From Cnuibacter physcomitrellae (lineage in GTDB: Bacteria > Actinomycetota > Actinomycetes > Actinomycetales > Microbacteriaceae), in NCBI RefSeq assembly GCF_014640535.1, contig NZ_BMHD01000001.1:2358214-2422213 (forward strand): DNA of 64,000 nucleotides, read 5' to 3'. Below, piece by piece: positions 34,286 through 43,130 of this stretch. The position numbers and the translations under genes are program-made. The notes beneath the pieces were generated by a model. It saw only the letters and a list, made by a program, of their open reading frames with translations. It was not told where the DNA came from and searched no databases. Position 1 is the first letter of the stretch. The number at the start of each line of letters is the position of its first letter.

Positions 34286-34999
34286 TCAGGCGAGCTCGTT
34301 CGCCGCGTCGGCGATGACCTTCGCCACCTCGGCGGGGTGCGAACGCATCACGAGGTGGGGCGCGTCGATCTCGATCACGGACTTCAGCCCCGCGCGCTGG
34401 TAGCCGAAGCGCTCCACGTCGGGGTTGATGGTGTGGTCGGCCGCGGAGACGATGCCCCAGCCGGGCTTGGTCTTCCACGCGGCGACCGGCGCGGCCTCGC
34501 TGAAGGCGACGGCGGCGAGCGGACGCTGTCCGGCGGCCAGCACCTCCGCGTCGGCGCGGTCCACGCCGTGCGCGAAGACGTCCGGGAAGGCGTCGACCTT
34601 CACCGAGACGTCTGTGCCGGGCTCGGCGCCCTCGAGGGGGAACGGGGTGTAGACGAGGTTCGCCGCGAGGTCGGAGTCGGGGAAGCCGCCCTGCAGCTGG
34701 CCGAGGCTCTCGCCCTCGTCGAGGGCGTAGCCGGAGATGTAGACGAGACCGACGACGTTGTCGGCGGCACCGGCGACCGTGATGACCGCGCCGCCGTAGG
34801 AGTGGCCGGCCAGCAGCACCGGGCCGTCGAGCTGCTCCACGTACGAGCGGATGTACGCCGAGTCGCCGAGCAGGCTGCGGTTGGGCACCGCGGGCACCCG
34901 CACGGTGAAGCCCTGGTCGAGCAGGATCCGGGTGACGGGGGCGAAGCTCGCGGCGTCGGCGAAGGCGCCGTGGACGAGGACGATGGTGGGAGCGGTCAT
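34286..34999 (-). CDS. Alpha/beta hydrolase
   Basis: A 237-residue protein with HGAFADAASF (oxyanion region), nucleophile elbow GHSYGG and a catalytic His in IDAPHLVMRSHP, as in the EstA/pheophytinase-like small hydrolases often found beside XRE regulators. AAAGGA lies nine bases before the ATG. It is the middle gene of the XRE-hydrolase-MFS operon and may detoxify a compound that the exporter also handles; this is inferred. Confidence 0.85.
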   Translation of the reverse strand: MTAPTIVLVHGAFADAASFAPVTRILLDQGFTVRVPAVPNRSLLGDSAYIRSYVEQLDGPVLLAGHSYGGAVITVAGAADNVVGLVYISGYALDEGESLGQLQGGFPDSDLAANLVYTPFPLEGAEPGTDVSVKVDAFPDVFAHGVDRADAEVLAAGQRPLAAVAFSEAAPVAAWKTKPGWGIVSAADHTINPDVERFGYQRAGLKSVIEIDAPHLVMRSHPAEVAKVIADAANELA

Positions 35000-35072
35000 G
35001 GCGCTGATCCTTTCGAGGGGGATGAGCGACACGCTAGGCCGGTCCAGCGGCCTGGTCGTGGCCCTGCTGTGG

Positions 35073-35996
35073 TCACCCATCCGTCTCGGTGATGGAGCCG
35101 AGCGGCGGCGGCAGATCGGGGCCGGCCTTGGCGAGCTCGTCGCTCACCTTGAGCTTCGCGGCGAGGTACTCGATCGCGGCGGCCGCCGTCGAGCCCGGGT
35201 CGCCGAAGAAGGTGGTGAGGTACTGGCCGCCGCCGGGCACCTCGAGCGTCTGCCAGCGGAAGTTGATGTAGCCGAAGGGCTCGATGAGCGCCGGCGCCAC
35301 CCCGCCGCGCTTCGGCTTCGCCTCGTGGCTCGCCCAGGTGTCGCGCACGACCTCGGAGCGCTGCGACAGCGTCTCGACGAGACGCTCCAGCCTGGGGTCG
35401 GCGGGATCGCCGTAGTAGCGCAGCGCGGCGGTGGTGTCGCGCACCACGCGGTCCCAGTACTCCTGACGCTCCGTGGCCGCGAGCGCGCCCTCGACCATGG
35501 CCTCGAGCATGTTGGCGCCCGGCGGGAGGCCGAACGGGATGAAGGAGCGGCCGAGCGGATTGACCGCGAGCACGTCCTGGTTGCGGTCCAGCACGTACGC
35601 CGGGGCGTTCGTCCACTGGTTGAGGAACGTCGTGACGTTGTCCATCGTCTCGGCGTCCACGGGATCCGGCCGGTCGCCGGGGCGCAGCGTCCCTCCCCGA
35701 CCACGCGAGAGCGGCAGCGCCTGGCCGGCCAGACGGAACAGGTAGGCGGTCGCATCGCCGTCCAGCTGCAGGGCCCGACCGAGCGCGAGGAGCACCTGCG
35801 GCGAGGGCTGATGGTCGCGTCCCTGCTCCAGACGGAGGTAGTAGTCGGGGCTGATCCCGGCCATGGTCGCCACCTCCTGGCGGCGCAGTCCGGTCACACG
35901 ACGCCCGGCGTCGGCCACCAGACCCACGTCCTCCGGCCGCAGCACGTCACGCCGCGCTCGGAGGTACTGGCCGAGTGATGAGTTCGAGTCGCTCAC
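35073..35996 (-). CDS. XRE regulator with MmyB-like ligand domain
   Basis: The N-terminal HTH (LRRQEVATMAGISPDYYLRL, residues 37-56) is followed by a PAS-like MmyB domain (TNAPAYVLDRNQDVLAVNPL and onward), an architecture typical of actinobacterial regulators that control an adjacent oxidoreductase or hydrolase. The start is GTG 35996 with AGGAGG eight bases upstream. It heads the operon with the hydrolase and MFS genes, so it likely regulates them and itself. Confidence 0.9.
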   Translation of the reverse strand: MSDSNSSLGQYLRARRDVLRPEDVGLVADAGRRVTGLRRQEVATMAGISPDYYLRLEQGRDHQPSPQVLLALGRALQLDGDATAYLFRLAGQALPLSRGRGGTLRPGDRPDPVDAETMDNVTTFLNQWTNAPAYVLDRNQDVLAVNPLGRSFIPFGLPPGANMLEAMVEGALAATERQEYWDRVVRDTTAALRYYGDPADPRLERLVETLSQRSEVVRDTWASHEAKPKRGGVAPALIEPFGYINFRWQTLEVPGGGQYLTTFFGDPGSTAAAAIEYLAAKLKVSDELAKAGPDLPPPLGSITETDG

Positions 35997-36024
35997 TGTT
36001 GGCCCTCCTCTGAGGACCATGATG

Positions 36025-36102
36025 CTGGATCGCGTATTCCAGATTCGGCCCGTGGGCCCGATCCTGCACGAAAAGCCGATTCCCGGCATTCGACAAAAGG
36101 AG
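36025..36102. promoter_or_regulatory. Operator-like repeat and an orphan ribosome binding site
   Basis: CTGGA (36025-36029) and TCCAG (36038-36042) form an inverted repeat just upstream of the XRE gene, a plausible autoregulatory site. On the plus strand a perfect AAAAGGAGG (36094-36102 region) precedes ATG 36104 and GTG 36109, but the frames that follow are only antisense to tetR. It may be what is left of a gene once divergent from the XRE regulator. Confidence 0.35.
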
Positions 36103-36148
36103 GATGTCGTGCCGCGGACGTCGTGCCGCGGCAGAGGCTCGGCGTGCG

Positions 36149-36736
36149 TCAGGCGGCCAACCGCGGCGCGAGCCGCTCCACCGACGAGAGCGCGAAGCGG
36201 CGCAGGCGCACCGGCTCGGGCTCGAGCAGGCTCGCCTGGAGGATCGCCTGCGAGGCGAGGACGATCGTCGCCGCGAGATCGCGCCGCGACGACGCCGACT
36301 CGTGGGGCGACGCGCGACGGAGCCGCTCGATCACCACGTCCTGCATCTCGCGGACGGTCCTCAGCGTGAGCTCGGCGACCTCGGGCCACTGGCGTCCGAG
36401 CTCGGCCATCGAGGTGAGCATGAGGCAGCCCCAGCTGGGGCGGTGCCGAGCGCAGTCGTCGACGATCGTCTCGAAGAACCCCCGCACCGCGTCGACCGTG
36501 GAGCCCTCGCCCCGCATCGCGACGCGGACGAGCTCGACCCGGGTCGCGCAGTACCGCTCCAGCACCACCAGGAACAGACCGGCCTTCGATCCGTAGGCGG
36601 CGTAGATGCTGCCGTTGCCGACCCCCGTCGCCACCGCGACGTCGGTCATCGAGGTGCCCTGGAACCCCTTCTCCCAGAACAACGGGATGCACGTCTCGAG
36701 CAGTGCATCTTCGTCGAACTCCCTCCGGCGGGCCAT
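36149..36736 (-). CDS. TetR/AcrR-family regulator
   Basis: An N-terminal TetR HTH (FDEDALLETCIPLFWEKGFQ, then TDVAVATGVGNGSIYAAYGS) and a helical C-terminal domain with a GCLMLTSMAELG segment, which places it in the TetR_C group of NemR/AcrR-like proteins that sense electrophiles or drugs. Length 195 aa. It begins 12 bases after the yoaK stop, so it ends the fumC-thrE-yoaK operon. No strong ribosome binding site is visible. Confidence 0.88.
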   Translation of the reverse strand: MARRREFDEDALLETCIPLFWEKGFQGTSMTDVAVATGVGNGSIYAAYGSKAGLFLVVLERYCATRVELVRVAMRGEGSTVDAVRGFFETIVDDCARHRPSWGCLMLTSMAELGRQWPEVAELTLRTVREMQDVVIERLRRASPHESASSRRDLAATIVLASQAILQASLLEPEPVRLRRFALSSVERLAPRLAA

Positions 36737-36748
36737 GGTCCGAGGCTA

Positions 36749-37453
36749 TCAAGCGGGTGCGGGCACGTCGGTGCGATCCGTCGCCGTGACCGCGACGAGG
36801 AGCGCGATCGCGAGCACGGCGGGGACGACCGCCGCCCGGTCGGAGAGGAGACCCGCCGCCGCCGCACCGACCACGCACCCGGCGATGAAGCCGGCCACGA
36901 TGGGCCAGGTGTCGTTCCAGCGCCGGCGGCTGGCCTGGTCGGACGGATCGCGCAGGCTCGAGATGCCGGACACCGTGGCCGTCACCAGGTTCCCCGTCAT
37001 CACGGCTGTCGTGAACGACATCCCGTGGACCAGGTGGAGGTAGGCGTTCTGCGCGGCCATCGCGGCCACCGCACAGAGTCCGATGACGACGGCGAGCGGT
37101 GCTCCCGGGTCGTCGGAGGCGGTGGTCGTGAACGACAAGCTCCCCGCGACGGTGAGCAGCACGGCCTGCGCCCCCAGGAGCGCGGCCGTCCGGCGGCGGT
37201 CGTCCCCGCGCATCCGCGCGCTCACGAGGGTCGCGACGGCGGCCACGGCGATGAAGACGGGCACGGCGAGGAGGCTGGCGACGCCCGGCGCCCTTCCGTC
37301 GACGGCGTCGGCCGCCAGCACCACCACGTTGCCCGTGACGTGGGCCGAGAAGAACCCGCCGAGGAGCAGCCAGCTCGTCACGTCGGTGATGCCGGCGATG
37401 ACGCTGAGCCCCGTCGCGATGACGAGCGGACGGCGCGAACCGAGAGAGCTCAC
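36749..37453 (-). CDS. YoaK/DUF1275 membrane protein
   Basis: Six or seven membrane helices in 234 residues, with the DUF1275 landmarks GGFFSAHVTGNVV and SFTTAVMTGNLV. Function is not established; the family is widespread. The start is GTG 37453, overlapping the ThrE stop by four bases (GTGA), so the two membrane proteins are translationally coupled and may act together. Confidence 0.85.
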   Translation of the reverse strand: MSSLGSRRPLVIATGLSVIAGITDVTSWLLLGGFFSAHVTGNVVVLAADAVDGRAPGVASLLAVPVFIAVAAVATLVSARMRGDDRRRTAALLGAQAVLLTVAGSLSFTTTASDDPGAPLAVVIGLCAVAAMAAQNAYLHLVHGMSFTTAVMTGNLVTATVSGISSLRDPSDQASRRRWNDTWPIVAGFIAGCVVGAAAAGLLSDRAAVVPAVLAIALLVAVTATDRTDVPAPA

Positions 37454-38814
37454 GATCGGACCCTCCGCCGCTCGAGGTGGGCGTAGAGCGACACCGGGAC
37501 GAGGAGGCCGAGCGTCATCGCGAAGACGGTGAGCCACGCCTCGTTCGCGTTGTCGACGGTCTGCACCAGGAGCTGCGCGGCATCCGGCCCCGTGACGGAC
37601 GACAGGGTGGCCAGGCCGTCCAGCGCTCGGAAGATGATGACTCCCGGCATGAGCGAGACCACCGAGGCGAAGCCGACGGCGGCGAACGGCACCCGGAACC
37701 GTGTGGAGATCGGGACGAGCACCGCTCCCGCGACGAGACAGGCGAGCCCCGCGGCCAGCCACGACTCCCACTGCCAGACCGTGAGCGCGACCCATCGGAG
37801 GGCGTGGACCGCCGCCCCGACGAGGAGCGGCCAGTACAGGATGCGCAGGGGCGCCGAGTAGAAGACGCCGTAGCAGACCGCGACCACCCCCGCCGCGACC
37901 GCGTCGAGCAGCACCGGGATCTCCCGACCGGCCGGATCCGGCACGAGGTCGGCGCCCCCCGCGGCCAGGCCGACGATCAACCCCGCTCCGATCGACAGCA
38001 GGGTGACCGTGGCGAAGGTGAGGCGACTGAGGCCCAGGGGGAGGCGCAGCGCCGCGAGGTCGAACGATCCGTTCAGGATGTGCGGGCCGGGGACGAGGAT
38101 CATGCAGGGGCACACGACGGCCAGGCGCAGGTCGGAGCTGAACCCGACGTCGACGGCGAGGGATCCGAGGACCCCCGCCACGAGGGCGGCCAGGCCGACC
38201 TGCCAGAAGTTCGACGCGCCCCACGCGGCCAGCCCGCGCCGCAGCACCGCCCCGACCCCGGCGGAGACGGCGATGACCGCGAGCGGCTCCCAGCGGCTCA
38301 CACCGAAGATGATCGCCAGGCAGCAGGCGCCGACGACGCAGGCCGCGGTGAAGAGGAGCAGGTTCGCGGGGCGCAGCGCCGCCGCCCCGCGCACGGCCGC
38401 ACTCGCCGCGTCGAGCGTGAGGGTCCGGTCGCTGAGCCCGTCGATCGCCCGGTCGACGCCGAGCACGCGGTTCATGCCCAGTGCGGAGGGGGCGGACCGG
38501 CGCACCAGCGCGACACCGTCGTCCGGATCGGACTCGCGAGCGGTGCCGCCACCCCTGTCGGCGTCGATCCTCCGCGGTCCGATCGTGATCGTCGACCGGT
38601 TCCATCCGAGGTCCACGGTCACGCTCCGCCCGAGTGCGGCCGAGAGCTGAGCAGCACGCGCCCGGGTCCGGTCGCTCTCGGCGCCGTTGGCGTGGAGGGT
38701 GGCGAGCGCATCGGCGACCAACCGCTCCTCGTCCGCGGCGGTGGCCGTGGTGGTCACCGCCGCGGACGAGGAGGGAGACGCTGCGCCCTGACGGGTGTCG
38801 CGTCGGTCCGACAT
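37450..38814 (-). CDS. ThrE-type threonine/serine exporter
   Basis: A soluble N-terminal part of about 140 residues is followed by roughly ten membrane helices, the ThrE (PF06738 plus PF12821) single-chain arrangement. The motif MILVPGPHILNGSFDLA matches the family. It exports threonine, serine or small dipeptides using the proton gradient. The ATG shares a base with the fumC stop (TGATG), with GAAGG seven bases upstream. Confidence 0.82.
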   Translation of the reverse strand: MSDRRDTRQGAASPSSSAAVTTTATAADEERLVADALATLHANGAESDRTRARAAQLSAALGRSVTVDLGWNRSTITIGPRRIDADRGGGTARESDPDDGVALVRRSAPSALGMNRVLGVDRAIDGLSDRTLTLDAASAAVRGAAALRPANLLLFTAACVVGACCLAIIFGVSRWEPLAVIAVSAGVGAVLRRGLAAWGASNFWQVGLAALVAGVLGSLAVDVGFSSDLRLAVVCPCMILVPGPHILNGSFDLAALRLPLGLSRLTFATVTLLSIGAGLIVGLAAGGADLVPDPAGREIPVLLDAVAAGVVAVCYGVFYSAPLRILYWPLLVGAAVHALRWVALTVWQWESWLAAGLACLVAGAVLVPISTRFRVPFAAVGFASVVSLMPGVIIFRALDGLATLSSVTGPDAAQLLVQTVDNANEAWLTVFAMTLGLLVPVSLYAHLERRRVRS

Positions 38815-40322
38815 CAGGCGCCTTCGACTCCGTGGCCGACAAGGGCGTCGGGGACGACGATCTTGTCGAACTGCTCGGCGGTGACCTTGCCGGAGGCGAT
38901 CGCAGCGTCGCGGAGGGTCTGGTCGTTGGCCAGCGCCGCCTCGGCGATGTGGGCGGAGTTCTGGTAGCCGATCACCGGGCTGAGCGCGGTGACGAGCATG
39001 AGGGACTCGCCCACGGAGGACGCGATCTTCTTCTCGTTCAGCTTCGTGCCCTTGACGGAGTAGGTGAGGAACTTCTCGATCCCGTCGCCCAGGATCCGCG
39101 CCGAGTGGAGGAAGTTGTTGATGATGATCGGCCGCATCGCGTTGAGCTCGAAGTTGCCCTGCGAGCCCGCGAACGCGACCCCGGAGTCATCACCCAGGAC
39201 CTGGATGGAGATCATCACCATCGCCTCGCACTGCGTCGGGTTGACCTTGCCCGGCATGATCGAGGAGCCCGGCTCGTTCGAGGGCAGGATCAGCTCCGCG
39301 AACCCCGTCCGCGGCCCGGACGCCAGCCAGCGCATGTCGTTGGCGATCTTCATCAACGCCACCGCCAGGCTCCGCAGCCCCGCGTGCGCGCGCACGATCG
39401 CGTCCAGGGAGCCCTGCGCCTCGAACTTGTTCGGCGCGGTCACGAACTCCTTCCCGGTCAGCTCCGCGATCGTGAGAGCGATCTCGGTGCTGAACCCCTC
39501 CGGGGCGTTCAGGCCCGTGCCGACCGCGGTGCCGCCCGCGGCGAGCTTCAGAAGACCCTCGCGGCTGTGCTCGATCTCCGCGATGCAGGAACGGATCTGC
39601 GCCGCCCACCCCGACCACTCCTGCCCCACCGTCAACGGCACCGCGTCTTCGAGGTGGGTGCGGCCGATCTTGACCACGTCCATCCACTGGATCGCCTTGC
39701 GCTCCAGCTCGTCCGCCAGCTCGGTCACCCGCGGCAGGAGCCGCTCATCGATCTCCAGGATCGCGGCGATGTGCATCGCGGTGGGGAACGTGTCGTTGCT
39801 GGACTGCCCCATGTTCACGTCGTCGTTGGGCCCCACGGGCTGCTGCGTGCCCAGGGTGCCGCCCAGCAGCTGGATCGCCCGGTTGGAGAGGACCTCGTTG
39901 ACGTTCATGTTCGACTGGGTACCGGATCCGGTCTGCCAGACGTAGAGCGGGAAGTGGTCGTCGAGCTTCCCGGCGATGGTCTCCTCGGCGGCCCTGATGA
40001 TCGGCGCCGCCTTCCACTCCGGGAGGCGGCCCGCGGCCTGGTTCACCAGCGCCGCGGCCTTCTTCACGTACCCGTAGGCGTGGTAGACCTCCTTGGGCAT
40101 GTGGTCGTTCCCGATCGAGAAGTGCTGCAGCGACCGCTGCGTCTGCGCGCCCCAGTATCTGTCCGCCGGGACCTCGACATCACCCATGCTGTCGAACTCC
40201 GTCCGCAGACCCGACGCATCCAGGCCGATCGGGACATCCTTCATGACAGGCGTCTTCTCCTCCGGCTTCGCCGAGCCGGCGGCGGTCGAGCCCTGGTGTG
40301 CGGAGTCCTTGTGAATCGTCAT
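38814..40322 (-). CDS. fumC: Fumarate hydratase class II
   Basis: A 502-residue class II fumarase with GSGTQSNMN, the substrate His in GRTHLEDAVP and the superfamily signature GSSIMPGKVNP. It converts fumarate and malate in the TCA cycle, in the cytoplasm as a homotetramer, without an iron-sulfur cluster. The N-terminus has a Ser/Lys/Glu extension of about 40 residues compared with typical FumC, beginning at ATG 40322 with GAGAGG eight bases upstream; a Met near residue 27 is an alternative start. Its stop overlaps the ThrE start. Confidence 0.94.
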   Translation of the reverse strand: MTIHKDSAHQGSTAAGSAKPEEKTPVMKDVPIGLDASGLRTEFDSMGDVEVPADRYWGAQTQRSLQHFSIGNDHMPKEVYHAYGYVKKAAALVNQAAGRLPEWKAAPIIRAAEETIAGKLDDHFPLYVWQTGSGTQSNMNVNEVLSNRAIQLLGGTLGTQQPVGPNDDVNMGQSSNDTFPTAMHIAAILEIDERLLPRVTELADELERKAIQWMDVVKIGRTHLEDAVPLTVGQEWSGWAAQIRSCIAEIEHSREGLLKLAAGGTAVGTGLNAPEGFSTEIALTIAELTGKEFVTAPNKFEAQGSLDAIVRAHAGLRSLAVALMKIANDMRWLASGPRTGFAELILPSNEPGSSIMPGKVNPTQCEAMVMISIQVLGDDSGVAFAGSQGNFELNAMRPIIINNFLHSARILGDGIEKFLTYSVKGTKLNEKKIASSVGESLMLVTALSPVIGYQNSAHIAEAALANDQTLRDAAIASGKVTAEQFDKIVVPDALVGHGVEGA

Positions 40323-40442
40323 CGGTCGTTCCTCTCGCCTGTGTCTGTCGCTTCGTCGCTCCGCCACGGGAGCGGCGGGCGACACGATGCTCACGCCGGG
40401 CCGGCGGGTGTGTCACGCGACCTGCACGGGCGGACACGAGTG

Positions 40443-40456
40443 CCCTGCACGCAGGG
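40443..40456 (-). terminator. Short palindrome after the AraC gene
   Basis: CCCTGCACGCAGGG directly follows the AraC stop codon and can fold as a 5-bp stem with a CACG loop. It lacks a T-run, so a terminator role is tentative. Confidence 0.3.
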
Positions 40457-41353
40457 TCATGCGCCGACGGACTCCAGCAGACGGTCGGAGGCGCGGCGCC
40501 AGTCGCGGGGCGAGACGCCGAGGGTCCGGCTGAACGCGCGACTGAAGGCGGAGGCGGAGGCGAAGCCGCAGCGCTGGGCCACGGCCTCGACGGAGAGCGC
40601 GGAGCCGCTGCGGCCGAGCAGCGCCTTCGCCCTGACGAGCCGCGCGTCGAGGATCGCCGCCGCGACGGTCTCCGCCTCCTGCTCGAAGGCCTTGTGGAGG
40701 GTGCGCACCGACACACCGAGGTCCTCCGCGAGCGCGACGGGTCCGAACGTGGCGCAGGCGAGGTGGAGACGGATGCGCCGCCGCGCCTCCGCGACGAGGC
40801 CGCGCCGAACGGCCTCGGGATCGCGGCCGCGATGCAGCAGGTCGTCGGTGAACCCGGTGACGAGGTCCACGACGGACTGCACGAAGGCGGCCTCCGAGGC
40901 CTCCCCCAGGACGCGGTCGGCGGAGACGAGCTGGGTGGTCATCGTGGCGAGCAGCCGCGGGACGCTCTCCTCGAGGGAGAACGGACGCGCCCCGAGCACG
41001 TCGATCTCCGGATCGGCGAGGGGCAGCGCGGCGTGGTCGACCCGCAGCGACACGGCGTGGAAGTCCGACGTCATCCGCATCCCCGCCAGCCGAGGGGTGT
41101 ACGTGACCCCGAGCTCGCCCGCCTGGACCAGACCTGGCCCCCCGGATCCCGCGATCTCGACGGCGCCACCGGCCACGAAGGTGAACACGAAGGCGTCGCC
41201 CGGGTCGACATATCCCCACGCGGGGTCCTCGTGGCCGGTGGGCGCACGCACCTGCGCGAGCTTGAGCGGTCCGAGGTCGCGGAGACGCAGCAGCGTCGCC
41301 GCGTTCGGCGGGAAGCCGTCGGGCGAGCGAGCGGCTCCGGGGAGGAACAGCAC
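40457..41353 (-). CDS. AraC-family regulator
   Basis: A 298-residue protein with an N-terminal cupin-like sensor (GYVDPGDAFVFTFVAGG) and a C-terminal double HTH: VALAEDLGVSVRTLHKAF and the AraC signature CGFASASAFSRAFSRTLGVS. It is of the AraC-binding-like type that activates catabolic or stress genes. The next gene on the strand is fumC, 134 bases on. A short palindrome follows its stop. Confidence 0.88.
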   Translation of the reverse strand: MLFLPGAARSPDGFPPNAATLLRLRDLGPLKLAQVRAPTGHEDPAWGYVDPGDAFVFTFVAGGAVEIAGSGGPGLVQAGELGVTYTPRLAGMRMTSDFHAVSLRVDHAALPLADPEIDVLGARPFSLEESVPRLLATMTTQLVSADRVLGEASEAAFVQSVVDLVTGFTDDLLHRGRDPEAVRRGLVAEARRRIRLHLACATFGPVALAEDLGVSVRTLHKAFEQEAETVAAAILDARLVRAKALLGRSGSALSVEAVAQRCGFASASAFSRAFSRTLGVSPRDWRRASDRLLESVGA

Positions 41354-41458
41354 GGACGGTCCTCTCGATCGGTTCGATCGAGAGGCTATGGCGGGGTTCG
41401 CTCCGCGTCGTGGCCCTCATCGGACCATGGCCCTCGCCGGGCCACCCGGCTGCGCTCG

Positions 41459-41510
41459 GCCGCGCCGCGCCGCGCCGCGCCGCGTCACGTCGCGTCGCGT
41501 CGCGCGTCGC
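41459..41510. repeat. Pentanucleotide GC repeat
   Basis: Five or so copies of CCGCG are followed by about five of TCGCG in the 160-base gap between the AraC gene and the serine hydrolase gene. No reading frame is convincing here; it is simple-sequence DNA that may slip. Confidence 0.75.
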
Positions 41511-41513
41511 GGG

Positions 41514-42959
41514 TCAGCGCCGCGGAGAGACCGGACGGCGCGGGCGACGGACGACGAGGACGGCGCCGAGGGCGAGGAGCGACAGCCCTAGGAGGACGGG
41601 CAGGACGGTCTCGGCTCCGGAGGAGCCGGTGTCGGCCAGCGCTGCGGGCTCGTGGTGCTCGCCGTGGGGCTTGTCGTCCGGCACGGGCTTGTCCTCGTGC
41701 TGCAGGATCAGCTTGAGGAGCTGGATCCCCAGCTCGGGATCCGAGCCGGAGGCCCGCTGGATGTTCCACATCGTGGTGACGCCGATCCCGCGATCGGGTG
41801 CGAGCGTGGTGTCGGCGCTGAACCCCGCCGTGCCGCCGTTCTTGAACGCCCACGCCGCGTCGATGCCGTTCGTTCCGGCAGGGTAGAGCTGCCATGCGAG
41901 GCCCATCTGGAAGTCGGTGACGGGCGAGCAGTCGTCGGGCGCCTGGCAGTAGGTCGTGATGGTGCTCTGCGGCTGCAGCGTGTCCTTCATCGTCTGGACG
42001 CCCTGGGGCGCATCCGCGGGGAGGTAGCCGAGGTGCGCCTTCGTCCAGGTGGCCATGTCGACGACGTCGGAGACGAGGCCGCCCTCGCCCGCGAGGGCGT
42101 TGGTGTCGTCCCAGTAGATGGTCGAGGAGCCGTCGCTCGCGTAGGGGGTGGCGATCCGCGGTCCGGTCCCGAGGGTCGTCGAGGTCATGCCGAGGGCGTC
42201 GACGAAGGTCTTCCTGATGACGGCCTCATAGGCGGGTCGCTCCGATCCCGACGGGGGCTCGACGAGATCCGCCAGGATCGTCCCGAGGATGCCGAAGCCG
42301 AAGTTCGAGTAGAGCCAGTTCGTCCCCGGCTTCCAGAGCAGCTGCGTCTGGGCCAGCCCCTCCCACAGCAGCTCGCGGGTGTAGTGCGGCTGGGGGTTGC
42401 ACTCGCCCGGGACCCCGTCGCAGGGCGTCCAGTAGTTGAGCGCGGAATCGGGCAGCGCGGCCTGGTGGGTGGCGAGATCCCGGAGGGTGATCTGCGTCAC
42501 CTGGCCCGTGTCGGGGTCCGTCCAGACCGGGACCGTGGTGCCGGCCGGCGCGTACTGCTGCACGGGATCGTCGAGCGAGACCCTGCCCTCGGCGACGAGC
42601 GACGCCAGCAGGTCCGAGGTGAACACCTTGGTCTCCGACCCGATCTCGAACTGCGTCGTCGGGTCGACCGAGAGCCCTGATCCGAGGGTCGGTGTCCCTG
42701 TCACGAAGGTCGTGACCTCCGGCCCCGTGCCGTCCGCACCGGGCATGACGACCGCGACCGAGATGCCCGGTGCACCGACCTGCGCCTGGAACTCGGCGAT
42801 CCGCGCCTCGATGGCCTCGTGCAGCTGGGGCGTCATCGAGGTGGCGGCCTTCGCGGACTCGGCCGCCGCCGGCCCCGCCGTCGCCAGCAGCACTCCGGCT
42901 GCGGTGAGGAGAGCGGTGACCCCCGCCCTCCGTCGGCGCGTGATCAGCTGTGCGCTCAT
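41514..42959 (-). CDS. Wall-anchored serine hydrolase (class C beta-lactamase fold)
   Basis: A signal peptide (hydrophobic residues 13-30, AAA cleavage) precedes a beta-lactamase/DD-peptidase domain: SxxK as SETK in FEIGSETKVF, YxN as YSN in NWLYSNFGFG, and KNGGTAGF as the third motif. The C-terminus has LADTG, a hydrophobic helix and a basic tail, so sortase should attach it to the wall. D-alanyl carboxypeptidase or D-aminopeptidase-like activity is likely; resistance is not implied. Confidence 0.88.
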   Translation of the reverse strand: MSAQLITRRRRAGVTALLTAAGVLLATAGPAAAESAKAATSMTPQLHEAIEARIAEFQAQVGAPGISVAVVMPGADGTGPEVTTFVTGTPTLGSGLSVDPTTQFEIGSETKVFTSDLLASLVAEGRVSLDDPVQQYAPAGTTVPVWTDPDTGQVTQITLRDLATHQAALPDSALNYWTPCDGVPGECNPQPHYTRELLWEGLAQTQLLWKPGTNWLYSNFGFGILGTILADLVEPPSGSERPAYEAVIRKTFVDALGMTSTTLGTGPRIATPYASDGSSTIYWDDTNALAGEGGLVSDVVDMATWTKAHLGYLPADAPQGVQTMKDTLQPQSTITTYCQAPDDCSPVTDFQMGLAWQLYPAGTNGIDAAWAFKNGGTAGFSADTTLAPDRGIGVTTMWNIQRASGSDPELGIQLLKLILQHEDKPVPDDKPHGEHHEPAALADTGSSGAETVLPVLLGLSLLALGAVLVVRRPRRPVSPRR

Positions 42960-43104
42960 GCTCGTCTCCCCCTGCGCCGGCGTCGGCGCTCCGGCGTCAG
43001 AGTACGGGCGCGGCTCGAGCGGTGTCGACTGGGATTTCGTCCCAGTCCTCCCTCCTGTCCGGGACGTCGAATCGGTCGGGTCGACGTGCTAGGAGTGGAC
43101 CTCG

Positions 43105-43121
43105 ATACCCTAGGGGGGTAC
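43105..43121 (+). promoter_or_regulatory. CsoR-type operator before copB
   Basis: ATACCCTAGGGGGGTAC lies ten bases upstream of the CopB start. The palindromic TACCC...GGGTA core with a G/C tract is the known form of CsoR binding sites, and csoR is the next gene but one, so autoregulated copper induction is expected. Confidence 0.75.
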
Positions 43122-43130
43122 AGTACAGGC

